A stretch of DNA of 64,000 bases from Panacibacter microcysteis. GTDB lineage: Bacteria > Bacteroidota > Bacteroidia > Chitinophagales > Chitinophagaceae. Of this stretch, positions 57,070 to 64,000 are shown one piece after another. A program made the position numbers and the translations under genes. Under the pieces are notes generated by a model. The model was not told the origin of the DNA, made no database searches, and was given only the letters and a program-made list of their open reading frames with translations. The stretch lies in NCBI RefSeq assembly GCF_015831355.1, contig NZ_JADWYR010000001.1:2046001-2110000 (forward strand), read 5' to 3'. The number at the start of each line of letters is the position of its first letter. Position 1 is the first letter of the stretch.

Positions 57070-57146
57070 AGCTGTATTACTACTATCATCGCCTGTTGTG
57101 TCACTCACTTGTACTGCACTGCATAATGCAGCAATGGCAAAGCCGC
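57070..57146 (+). repeat. Intergenic repeat copy 17 (core B)
   Basis: GCTGTATTACTACTATCATC, GCCTG and core TTGTGTCACTCACTTGTAC at 57096-57114, then GCATAATGCAGCAATGGC. First of two copies in the long leader region before the cobalamin riboswitch (56999-57605). Confidence 0.87.
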
Positions 57147-57242
57147 TTATTTTTCTTTCCACATGCTATGTGTAATAAAAAATTTTGCTTCATGGCATCA
57201 ACACTTATTTTTGCCGTGGATTTGGTTCTCAAGATAATGGAA

Positions 57243-57330
57243 ACCCGGATCGCTGAAGCCTCATCTTTATTCTACAGATGAAAGGATTGCGACGCAAGGG
57301 ACGATGCCACAACGATCTGTTGCCGGTATC
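57243..57330 (-). repeat. Intergenic repeat copy 18 (degraded core A)
   Basis: Minus strand: ATACCGGCAACAGATCG, TTGTGGCATCGTCCC, core TTGCGTCGCAATCC at 57284-57297, then CTTCAGCGATCC. It lies directly before the riboswitch; the core has diverged after TTGCGTCGCA. Confidence 0.75.
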
Positions 57331-57337
57331 AAAAAAA

Positions 57338-57496
57338 TTATCACGAGATTAAAAGGGAAGTCCGGTGTAAATCCGGCGCTATCCCCGTAGCTGTAAGCTT
57401 TTTATACTGTTGAATCTGCATACCACTGTTATATACGGGAAGGTGTTCAACAGGAAGCGAGCCAGAAGACCTGCCATATCCAGCATTTATCACGAG
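57338..57496 (+). promoter_or_regulatory. Cobalamin (B12) riboswitch
   Basis: The conserved aptamer parts are present in order: AAAAGGGAAG (57351-57360), GGTGTAAATCCGGCGCT then CCCCGTAGCTGTAA (57364-57396) and the B12 box GCGAGCCAGAAGACCTGCC (57457-57475). A direct repeat TTATCACGAG flanks the aptamer (57338-57347 and 57487-57496). Downstream hairpin-forming segments (CTTTCGGGTGAAAAG, GAGATGAGAGGGTCTC) up to 57530 probably form the expression platform. It controls the operon starting with btuB. Binding of adenosylcobalamin or a related form should turn expression down. Boundaries are approximate. Confidence 0.93.
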
Positions 57497-57605
57497 CTTT
57501 CGGGTGAAAAGCCGGAGATGAGAGGGTCTCAAAGACATTTTCATTTCTACTACTTTCATTTTACGGAGGCTTATTCTTCAAACAACAACTTAAACATTCA
57601 GAAGA

Positions 57606-59477
57606 ATGAGCATGAAAAAATTATTTTTACTGGCTGCCATTGCAGCAGCACAAGGCGTTTGCGCCCAGTCAGATTCTACAGGCAATGCATTGGATGAAGT
57701 AGTGGTTACCGCTACCAAAAGTCCTAAAAAGCTGAGCGAGACAGGCAAAGTCTTAACCGTTATAACAAAAGCACAGATTGAGCGCAGCGGTGGAAAGGAT
57801 TTTGCGCAACTCATTACCGAACAAACGGGCATTATTGTTAACGGCGCTGTAAGTAATGCGGGTAAAGACAAGTCTTTGTTTTTGCGGGGTGCAACAGATA
57901 AATACACGCTTATACTTTTAGATGATATACCGTTGAATGAACCGGCAGGCGTTGGCGGCAGCTTTGATCTTCGTTTGCTATCATTAGATAACATTGAACG
58001 CATAGAAATTTTAAAAGGTAGCCAGAGTACGCTCTACGGTTCCAATGCTGTAGCAGGTGTAATCAATATCATTTCTAAAAAGCCTGCTACTGCTAAGCCA
58101 CAATTCAATGCGCTGGCTACTTACGGCAGTTTCAATACTTTTAAAGGCAATGCAAACATCAGCCAGAAAGCCAAGGTGCTGGAGTACGATCTCAACTACA
58201 CGTACTACAATACAGATGGTATTTCTGAAGCGAAAGACACAACGGGCAAGGCAAATTTTGATAAAGACGGTTTCACACAACATGCCGTGCAGGCGGTTGT
58301 GGGTATAAATATTACAAAGCAGCTAAAAATTTCACCCTACTACCGCTTTACACAGTTTACCGGCGGGTATGATGCGGATGCATTTACAGACGCGCCCAAT
58401 AACTACAATGCATCGCTGGTGAACAGCGGGCTCGATGGCCGTTACAACTATGCAAAAGGAACCGTGCATGTTAACTATGGGTACGACTTTACAAAACGTT
58501 TGTACGCCGGACAGTATGGCGATTTTACTATGAAAGGTAAATTTCATCATGCAGAACTTTTTGTAAACCATACTTTCAGCAAAGCTTTGCAAATGGTGGC
58601 AGGCGCCAATTTACAAGTGTACAGGATAGATGCACCAGATACGGTAAACAGTATTGTAAGCCCTTTTGTTTCCTTGTTTTTACACAGCAACAATGGCTGG
58701 AATATAGAGTTGGGCGGACGATATAACCAGCATAACAAATATGGCGGCAACGCTACTTACAGTTTTAACCCATCTTATCTCATCAACGAAAAGATAAAAC
58801 TGTTTGCCAATGTTACCAGTGGTTTTCGTGCACCCTCAATAGGAGAGTTGTTTGGACCCTACGGGGCAAACCCGGATCTTAAACCGGAAAAATCTAACAC
58901 CCAGGAAGCAGGCGTACAGGCCGTTATAGCAAACAAAAAAATAACTGCAACAATTACCGGCTTTAACAGGACAATTACAGATGTCATCGTTTATAACACC
59001 AATTACACTTACGAAAACCGTGACAAACAGCATGACTTTGGTGCTGAACTGGAATTAAGCATTACGCCTGTTGAGCAGCTGAATATTAAAGCTTCTTATG
59101 CGTATATCGATGGTAAAATTACACAGGCACTGCAGGGGAAAGACACATCTTATTACAACCTGTTGCGCAGGCCTAAGCATAGTGTAAATCTCTACGCAGG
59201 CTACCAGGTATCCAAGCAACTTTTTATAAGTGCATCTACACAGGTTATTGGCAAGCGCACAGACAACTATTTTGATCCAAACACATTTGTGGCCACGCAG
59301 GTTGACTTGTCTGCCTATGCATTGGTAAATATGTATGCAGAATACCGTTTTTTAAAGAGCAGGCTTAATGTGTTTGTTGATGCAAAAAACCTGTTTGACA
59401 AAACGAACTTTTACGAAGTATACGGTTACGGTGTACAGGGCATTAATGTAACAGGTGGGGTACGATTGAGGTTATAA
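57606..59477 (+). CDS. btuB: TonB-dependent cobalamin receptor BtuB-like
   Basis: 623 aa. ATG codons at 57606 and 57612 are possible. The signal peptide ends at VCAQS. A TonB box (DEVVVTATKSPKK) leads the plug domain (about 45-150, with LFLRGATDKYTLILLDDIPLN and GSQSTLYGSNAVAGVINIISKKP), then a 22-strand barrel ends in an aromatic residue pattern (VTGGVRLRL). It has no SusD partner and no regulatory-like beta domain, unlike the SusC proteins at 25516 and 34621. The riboswitch upstream makes corrinoid uptake the likely role. Confidence 0.93.
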   Translation: MSMKKLFLLAAIAAAQGVCAQSDSTGNALDEVVVTATKSPKKLSETGKVLTVITKAQIERSGGKDFAQLITEQTGIIVNGAVSNAGKDKSLFLRGATDKYTLILLDDIPLNEPAGVGGSFDLRLLSLDNIERIEILKGSQSTLYGSNAVAGVINIISKKPATAKPQFNALATYGSFNTFKGNANISQKAKVLEYDLNYTYYNTDGISEAKDTTGKANFDKDGFTQHAVQAVVGINITKQLKISPYYRFTQFTGGYDADAFTDAPNNYNASLVNSGLDGRYNYAKGTVHVNYGYDFTKRLYAGQYGDFTMKGKFHHAELFVNHTFSKALQMVAGANLQVYRIDAPDTVNSIVSPFVSLFLHSNNGWNIELGGRYNQHNKYGGNATYSFNPSYLINEKIKLFANVTSGFRAPSIGELFGPYGANPDLKPEKSNTQEAGVQAVIANKKITATITGFNRTITDVIVYNTNYTYENRDKQHDFGAELELSITPVEQLNIKASYAYIDGKITQALQGKDTSYYNLLRRPKHSVNLYAGYQVSKQLFISASTQVIGKRTDNYFDPNTFVATQVDLSAYALVNMYAEYRFLKSRLNVFVDAKNLFDKTNFYEVYGYGVQGINVTGGVRLRL

Positions 59478-59507
59478 TTTTTATAAAAAAGAATAATACT
59501 ATTTCTG

Positions 59508-60086
59508 ATGTCTAACAGTAAAATCAATCCGCGCAATACTGTTGTATTGCTCATGATCATCGTCATCGCTGCAATACGGCTCTTCAATAATTTCAGCACC
59601 AACATCAGTGTGCTGGCAAATTATTCGCCACTTGCAGCAATGGCTTTATTTGGCAGCGCATATTTTAAAGGAAACGTAAGACCGCTCCTGTTTCCGTTAA
59701 TGGCAATTTTTATCAGTGATGTTGTTTTGTTTACAACTGTTTACAAAGACTATGGCAATGGCTTTTTGTACGATGGATGGGTTTGGGTATACGGCGCATT
59801 TTTAGTGATCGCTGTTTCAGCAAAGCTTATCATCAGGAAGATCAGCGTGCCGCGTATAGCAGCAGCGGTTATTACGGCCGTTTTAATACATTGGCTGGTT
59901 ACTGATTTTGGCGTTTGGCTGGGAAGCAAAACCTATGCGCAAACCTGGAGCGGATTTATGGCATGTCTTGCGGCGGCGATCCCGTTTGAGTTGCGTTTGC
60001 TTACCGCAACCATTATTTATAGTACTATTATGTTTGGCATATTCGAGCTTATGCAGCGTAAATATGTGGCACTAAAAGCAATGTAG
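59508..60086 (+). CDS. DUF6580 family membrane protein, possible vitamin transport component
   Basis: 192 aa with five to six transmembrane segments. The opening NYSPLAAMALFGSAYFKGN and LFPLMAIFISDVVLF match the DUF6580 family (formerly unnamed). Its small size and compact helices recall ECF-transporter S components, but no energy-coupling partner is visible. It lies 30 bases downstream of btuB in the riboswitch-controlled operon, so corrinoid movement across the inner membrane is a reasonable inference, not a demonstrated function. Confidence 0.8.
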   Translation: MSNSKINPRNTVVLLMIIVIAAIRLFNNFSTNISVLANYSPLAAMALFGSAYFKGNVRPLLFPLMAIFISDVVLFTTVYKDYGNGFLYDGWVWVYGAFLVIAVSAKLIIRKISVPRIAAAVITAVLIHWLVTDFGVWLGSKTYAQTWSGFMACLAAAIPFELRLLTATIIYSTIMFGIFELMQRKYVALKAM

Positions 60087-60138
60087 CTTAACAGTCTTCT
60101 TTATATAACATATATCCCTCAACAAAAATATTGTTACT

Positions 60139-61074
60139 ATGAAAGCCTGTTCTTTTCTTCCGGCTGCAACGCAGATGATCTATGACATGGGTTTGCAACA
60201 TTTGTTGCATGGCGTTACGTTTGAGTGCCCGGCAATAGCATTACAAGAGAAAGCAAAAGTTGTGCGTTGTGTGCTGGAGGGAAAGGCTTATTCAAGTACT
60301 GAAATCGACCGTATTTTTTCCGCCTCCAGGGCGCAGGGTAAAAGCTTGTATTATGTTGATGATACTATACTGCAGGCAATACAACCAGATGTAATTTTTA
60401 CGCAGGATGTATGCGAAGTTTGCCAGATAGATACTGCCTGCACCGCTGCAGCTGTTGCCCGGCTGGAGAAACAACCATTGCTTATACCGCTTACTCCGCA
60501 AAACCTCGATGATGTATACACTACTGCCATTACAATAGCTGCAGCATTGGGGAATGAAACAGCGGCTTATACCCACCTTGCTGCTTTATCGCAACGTACT
60601 GCTGCCATACTGGATGTACTGCGTGCGCACCGCATGCCGTTAAAACGTGTAATGCTGATGGAATGGATAGCGCCTGTATATAATTGCGGACACTGGATCC
60701 CTTTCCAGGTGGCACAGGCCGGGGGTATAGATATGCTTGGCAATCCCGGTGGTGATTCTATAGTAACGCAATGGGAAAAAATTGTGAAGTACAACCCGGA
60801 GGTCTTGGTTGTGGCACCATGCGGTTTCAATGTCAGCCGTTCTTTACAGGAAATGCACCTGCTAACCCAAAAGCCTGGATGGCATTCCCTGCAGGCTGTA
60901 CAAAACGGCCAGGTTTTTATACTCGATTTTGATTTGTTTACCCAACCCAGTGCCTCTACGCTGGTTGATGGAATAGAACTGCTCTCGGCAATTTTTCATC
61001 CGCAACTATTCCATGTGCCGGCACACCTGCAACAGAAGTTTGTTAACTTTTTTACTGTAAATGAGTATGCCTAA
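60139..61074 (+). CDS. BtuF-like corrinoid-binding protein without a signal peptide
   Basis: 311 aa with the periplasmic-binding (PF01497) fold: SFLPAATQMIYDMGL at the start, YVDDTILQAIQPDVIFTQD, VLMEWIAPVYNCGHW and PCGFNVSRSL. The protein starts directly at the binding fold (MKACSFLP) and has no hydrophobic export signal, so a cytoplasmic location is predicted; about ten cysteines are present. It follows DUF6580 and overlaps the next gene by 14 bases. Relatives are usually periplasmic parts of BtuCDF, but no BtuC or BtuD gene is in the window. Possibly it has been recruited to handle corrinoid in the cytosol. Confidence 0.85.
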   Translation: MKACSFLPAATQMIYDMGLQHLLHGVTFECPAIALQEKAKVVRCVLEGKAYSSTEIDRIFSASRAQGKSLYYVDDTILQAIQPDVIFTQDVCEVCQIDTACTAAAVARLEKQPLLIPLTPQNLDDVYTTAITIAAALGNETAAYTHLAALSQRTAAILDVLRAHRMPLKRVMLMEWIAPVYNCGHWIPFQVAQAGGIDMLGNPGGDSIVTQWEKIVKYNPEVLVVAPCGFNVSRSLQEMHLLTQKPGWHSLQAVQNGQVFILDFDLFTQPSASTLVDGIELLSAIFHPQLFHVPAHLQQKFVNFFTVNEYA

Positions 61075-61282
61075 ACATGAGCCGAAGGTTTGTCCGCGAT
61101 GCAACAACGAGTTTGAATGTCGTGCAGGGGATATTACAAATTGCCAGTGCAGTGCTGTAGCATTAACCGTAGAAGAACAGGCATTCATAGAAGACCGCTA
61201 CAACGACTGCCTTTGTACAGGTTGTTTACACGCGCTAAAGAACAGGTATGTTTTTTTCAAAGAAAAATTTTTAGGCCGTTGA
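61061..61282 (+). CDS. Cysteine-rich CWC family protein
   Basis: 73 aa (start 61061, alternative ATG 61067). It has eight cysteines in CPRC, FECR, NCQCS and DCLCTGC, typical of the Cys_rich_CWC family (PF14375), and likely binds a metal such as zinc. Function unknown. It overlaps the BtuF-like gene by 14 bases and the next gene by 4 bases (TTGA), which puts it inside the B12 operon. Confidence 0.88.
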   Translation: MSMPKHEPKVCPRCNNEFECRAGDITNCQCSAVALTVEEQAFIEDRYNDCLCTGCLHALKNRYVFFKEKFLGR

Positions 61283-61989
61283 GCAGGCTGCAGGCATATA
61301 TGAACTGGAGTGGCGGCAAAGATTCAGCACTTTGCCTGTATAGGGTTTTGCAAAGTGGTTTATACAACGTTTCTCGATTACTTACCAGTGTTAATGCTGT
61401 ACATGACCGTATTTCTATGCACGGCGTAAGGCGGTCTTTACTGCAGGTCCAGGCGGCGGCAATCGGCATTCCATTAACAACAATCGAATTGCCGGAGCAA
61501 CCGGGCATGCAGGAATACGAAGAAATGATGCAGCAAAAAGTAGCAGAACAACGTAATGCCGGTTGTACACATGCTATTTTCGGCGACATATTTTTAGAAG
61601 ATTTGAAACTTTACCGGCAGCAAAAACTGGCCGCTTCGGGTATAAACTGCGTGTTTCCTTTATGGAAGATAAATACGCTGCAACTGGTAAATGAATTTAT
61701 TGCTGCAGGTTTTAAAAGTATCATCGTTTGTGTAAATGAACAATACCTGGATGCTTCTTTTTGCGGAAGAATAATTGATCATGATTTTATCAGCGCTCTT
61801 CCGCCAAACGTAGATCCTTGTGGGGAGCATGGCGAATTTCACTCTTTCGTGTTTGATGGACCTATTTTTAAAACGCCCGTAAATTTTACCAAAGGCGACG
61901 TGGTGCGTAAAACATATGCGGCACCCGCCGGTAGCCCTGTACCAGACTATGGCTTTTATTTCTGCGATCTCCTGCCTTTGTATACATGA
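61279..61989 (+). CDS. DUF71/Dph6-type ATP-pyrophosphatase, likely of the B12-salvage subgroup
   Basis: 236 aa from TTG at 61279, which overlaps the preceding stop and keeps the first beta strand before the PP-loop SGGKDSA; ATG at 61300 would cut that strand short. Further parts are TSVNAVHDRISMHGVRR, GCTHAIFGDIF and FVFDGPIF. The DUF71/COG2102 family includes diphthine-ammonia ligase Dph6 in eukaryotes and archaea; bacteria have no diphthamide. A comparative-genomics study of the family predicted that a bacterial subgroup acts in B12 salvage, and the location in a riboswitch-controlled operon fits that. Amide ligation or hydrolysis on a corrinoid is the inferred type of reaction. Confidence 0.85.
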   Translation: MSRLQAYMNWSGGKDSALCLYRVLQSGLYNVSRLLTSVNAVHDRISMHGVRRSLLQVQAAAIGIPLTTIELPEQPGMQEYEEMMQQKVAEQRNAGCTHAIFGDIFLEDLKLYRQQKLAASGINCVFPLWKINTLQLVNEFIAAGFKSIIVCVNEQYLDASFCGRIIDHDFISALPPNVDPCGEHGEFHSFVFDGPIFKTPVNFTKGDVVRKTYAAPAGSPVPDYGFYFCDLLPLYT

Positions 61990-62096
61990 TCATATAATAA
62001 GCGGTGCACCATTTTCTGCATTTTCTGCTTTACGATTCATCAGTCACCATTGCCCATTCCCGATTCCCGATACGTACCTTTACTAAAAATGACGCC

Positions 62097-62675
62097 ATGC
62101 CAATCGACATCAGCAAACTTATCACCGTCATCTTTACGCTGTTTGCCGTTATAGATATTGTTGGTTCTATTCCCGTTCTTATTGGTTTGAAAGGCAAAAT
62201 GGGCAGTATAAGAACGCTGCAGGCAACAGTGGTTTCCGGTGTGTTTATGGTAGGTTTTCTTTTTGTGGGTGAGCAGTTCCTGGCTATTCTCAGTCTCGAT
62301 GTTCATTCGTTTGCCGTTGGAGGTTCTATTGTAATATTTTTGATAGGGCTCGAAATGGTATTAGGTAAAGAAATATTTCACAGCGAAACCAATGCAAAAA
62401 GCGGAACGGTTGTGCCCATCGCTTTTCCTATAATAGCGGGCAGTGGTACACTTACCACCGTTATGTCGCTCAAAGCAAACTATGAAGACTGGTACATACT
62501 TATTGGCATTATTATAAACCTTGTTATCGTGTACCTGGTGCTAAGATCACTCAGTTATATAGAGCGTGTGTTGGGAGAAGCAGGACTGGCGGCCATCCGC
62601 AAGTTTTTTGGTGTTATACTTCTTGCCATTGCCGTAAAGATTTTTGGTACCAATGTATCGCAGTTTATAAAATAA
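62097..62675 (+). CDS. MarC family (UPF0056) inner membrane protein
   Basis: 192 aa from ATG at 62097 (MPIDISKLITVIF), with six transmembrane segments; the open frame extends 31 codons upstream into non-family sequence. The family motifs FAVIDIVGSIPVLIGL, GGSIVIFLIGLEMVLG and PIAFPIIAGSGTLTTVMS are clear. MarC proteins were once linked to antibiotic resistance but their substrate is not known. It is outside the B12 operon in function, though only about 107 bases downstream. Confidence 0.92.
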   Translation: MPIDISKLITVIFTLFAVIDIVGSIPVLIGLKGKMGSIRTLQATVVSGVFMVGFLFVGEQFLAILSLDVHSFAVGGSIVIFLIGLEMVLGKEIFHSETNAKSGTVVPIAFPIIAGSGTLTTVMSLKANYEDWYILIGIIINLVIVYLVLRSLSYIERVLGEAGLAAIRKFFGVILLAIAVKIFGTNVSQFIK

Positions 62676-62676
62676 T

Positions 62677-62750
62677 GTACTTGGCTGCATTGCTACTATC
62701 GCCGCCTGTTGTGTCACTCACTTGTACGGCTGAATCAATATTGGGCAAGT
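62677..62750 (+). repeat. Intergenic repeat copy 19 (core B)
   Basis: GTACTTGGCTGCATTGCTAC, then GCCGCCTG and core TTGTGTCACTCACTTGTAC at 62709-62727, ending TTGGGCAAGT. ACTTGGC and GGGCAAGT form imperfect inverted ends. It begins 2 bases after the MarC stop. Confidence 0.88.
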
Positions 62751-62928
62751 TTATACGCAGCAACGTATAAACTATAAGCAATGCGTTAACAGTCATGGTA
62801 AAATGATCATATGAGTGCTGTATTGAAATGATTGCCAAACAATTCTTTGCCGCAAAAACCCCCGAAATTGGCGGATTACGCATGCATGGCCAATCAAACA
62901 GTAAATTAATTTTGACACAAAAAAACCA

Positions 62929-63342
62929 GTGAAACAAATCTTTATCAATCTGCCGGTAAAAGATGTAGAAGCATCAATGCAATTCTACAAAGAATTAGGT
63001 TTTACACTTAACCCTTTATTCACTTTTAACGACCAGAAATGCATGGTATGGACTGACCGGATCTATGTGATGTTACAGACACTCGAAATGTCTAAAAAAA
63101 GGGAGAAAAAAAATATTGCTGACCCTAAAACAAACAGAATTGCAACATTTACACTTCCTGTAGAAAGTCTTGAGACGGTCAATGAAATGATGGAACGGGG
63201 GTTAAAAGCAGGTGGAGCGGAATCAACAGAATTGATTGATGAAGGCTTTATGCAAATTAGAAACATTGAAGATTTAGACGGGCACAATTGGGCTGTAATG
63301 TTTCTTGATGTTGATAAATTTAAAACAATAACAGGTAAATAA
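62929..63342 (+). CDS. VOC-fold (glyoxalase/dioxygenase-like) protein
   Basis: 137 aa from GTG at 62929. Two beta-alpha-beta-beta-beta units make a vicinal oxygen chelate fold: INLPVKDVEASMQFYKELGF at the start and MQIRNIEDLDGHNWAVMF near the end. Possible metal ligands are scarce, so catalysis by metal is not certain; the closest relatives are annotated as extradiol dioxygenase or glyoxalase family. It is a single gene in its own unit. Confidence 0.88.
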   Translation: MKQIFINLPVKDVEASMQFYKELGFTLNPLFTFNDQKCMVWTDRIYVMLQTLEMSKKREKKNIADPKTNRIATFTLPVESLETVNEMMERGLKAGGAESTELIDEGFMQIRNIEDLDGHNWAVMFLDVDKFKTITGK

Positions 63343-63481
63343 GCAGTATGGAAAACCATCACATACAGCTTTGCTAAGCCAGGTTTTACGAAGTTGATTT
63401 ACCTCTGTCTTCATATGCCTGCAATATGAGCACTTACTTTTGAGTTTACCAGATAATAAGTAACTAAAGTCATAAGCCGAA

Positions 63482-63557
63482 GCCTAAGCTCATAGCTGAT
63501 ATGCTGTACAAGAGTGCGACGCAAGAGGTGATGCCATAAAAAACTACAGCCCGGCCC
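63482..63557 (-). repeat. Intergenic repeat copy 20 (core A)
   Basis: Minus-strand core TTGCGTCGCACTCTTGTAC at 63506-63524; left arm GGGCCGGGCTGTAG, then TTTTTTATGGCATCACC. It lies between the VOC gene and the terminator of the last gene. Confidence 0.88.
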
Positions 63558-63559
63558 AT

Positions 63560-63590
63560 AAAAAAGCCCCCTGAATGATCAGGAGGGCTT
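63560..63590 (-). terminator. Terminator of the outer-membrane barrel gene
   Basis: On the minus strand AGCCCTCCTGA, loop, TCAGGGGGCT followed by six T (63560-63567 on the + strand are A-rich). It lies 24 bases after the stop of the barrel gene. Confidence 0.82.
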
Positions 63591-63614
63591 ATCCAAACAC
63601 CGCACCAAAGCATT

Positions 63615-64000
63615 TTAACGAAGCGGGAAATGAACACCTGCGCGTAAAGACAGGTTATTCATATTGCTGTAGCCAAACTTTTTATATGAAACATAGTTGT
63701 AATCTGCACCCAAACTAAAGCCTGATGCGCCGCCTTTACTAAACGGCATCATTATACCGGCACCTGCCTGTGCCGTAAATGAACCACTGGTAGATGAACT
63801 GCCGAACTGGCCGAGATACTGTTTAAAATCTATAAGGCTTACACCTGCACCCGCAGATATGTAAGGCTGTATAAATGATCCGGTGCCACCAAGCGGTTTA
63901 AATGTTCCTTTGGCCAGCAAGGGCACAGATTGTATGGAATTGGTAAGTACAGCGGATGTCTCTTCGTTATCGCCCGTTTTATAAATAGCCCTGGGGTATT
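63615..64000 (-). CDS. Outer membrane beta-barrel protein, 5' end outside window
   Basis: The frame is open from 63615 up to the window edge at 64000 with no stop (at least 127 codons), so the start lies beyond it. The visible C-terminal part has alternating beta strands with G-rich turns (ISAGAGVSL, TAQAGAGIMMPF, FSLGADYNYV) and ends in a Phe-containing strand (AGVHFPLR), typical of an eight-stranded OmpA/OmpW-type outer membrane barrel (PF13505-like). Transported substrate, if any, is unknown. Confidence 0.85.
   Translation of the reverse strand, partial: YPRAIYKTGDNEETSAVLTNSIQSVPLLAKGTFKPLGGTGSFIQPYISAGAGVSLIDFKQYLGQFGSSSTSGSFTAQAGAGIMMPFSKGGASGFSLGADYNYVSYKKFGYSNMNNLSLRAGVHFPLR

Noticed and set aside
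61117-61278. Longer N-terminus for the DUF71 protein
   Set aside because: The extra 54 codons overlap the CWC gene in another frame and are Cys/Arg rich with no family similarity; the start at 61279 gives the family's usual length before the PP-loop.
7075-63557. CRISPR array as explanation of the repeats
   Set aside because: The copies are kilobases apart, in both orientations, with no regular spacers and no cas genes.

Overview
The window looks like chromosomal DNA of a Bacteroidota member, most likely family Chitinophagaceae (an inference from gene content; I cannot fix the genus). Pointers are two SusC/SusD pairs, a type IX secretion (type B sorting, CHU_C) protein, LytTR/His_kinase two-component genes, DUF3857 transglutaminases, a large MORN_2 protein and moderate GC. 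No rRNA, tRNA, CRISPR array, transposase or prophage gene was recognised.

Layout. 1-4984: end of a response regulator, then a tightly overlapping HEAT-repeat / processive GT2 / LTA-synthase-like operon, probably for an envelope polymer. 5148-6877 (-): LytTR regulator and LytS-type kinase. 7168-9824 (-): 2-hydroxyacid dehydrogenase, rsmA, tandem universal stress protein. 10120-19912: secreted GH140-like hydrolase, TPR/MORN protein, two DUF3857 proteins (one with the catalytic triad, one without), small helical protein. 19913-21401: gene-poor stretch holding two small membrane-protein genes, a tandem operator-like repeat and a candidate sRNA. 21402-25327: TPR-like protein, sigma54-type activator lacking a DNA-binding domain, miaA. 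25516-39660: two SusC/SusD pairs around a cytochrome c/FG-GAP lipoprotein and a T9SS-exported protein. 39773-47951: Dabb protein, MFS transporter, aldose epimerase, Gfo/Idh oxidoreductase, DUF202, DUF1275, RidA, truncated 3-hydroxyacyl-CoA dehydrogenase, tsaB, ArsR-type regulator. 48169-52191 (-): glpK-glpD-glpF glycerol genes. 52312-56998: L,D-transpeptidase lipoprotein and two secreted amidohydrolases. 57338-61989: cobalamin riboswitch followed by btuB, DUF6580 membrane protein, BtuF-like protein without signal peptide, CWC protein and a DUF71 ATP-pyrophosphatase, i.e. a B12 uptake/salvage operon without BtuC/BtuD in view. 62097-64000: MarC, VOC protein, and the end of an outer-membrane beta-barrel gene.

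The most striking non-genic signal is a dispersed intergenic repeat of about 65-95 bp found about 20 times in 64 kb, always between genes and on both strands. Its 19-bp core comes in two forms, TTGCGTCGCACTCTTGTAC (A) and TTGTGTCACTCACTTGTAC (B), and several copies have imperfect inverted ends such as GCCCGGCAGCG...CGCTGCTGGGC. It looks like a REP/MITE-type palindromic family that I cannot assign to a named one. Other points of interest are the candidate sRNA at 21108-21277, the B12 operon, the active/inactive DUF3857 pair, and the HTH-less NtrC-like protein.
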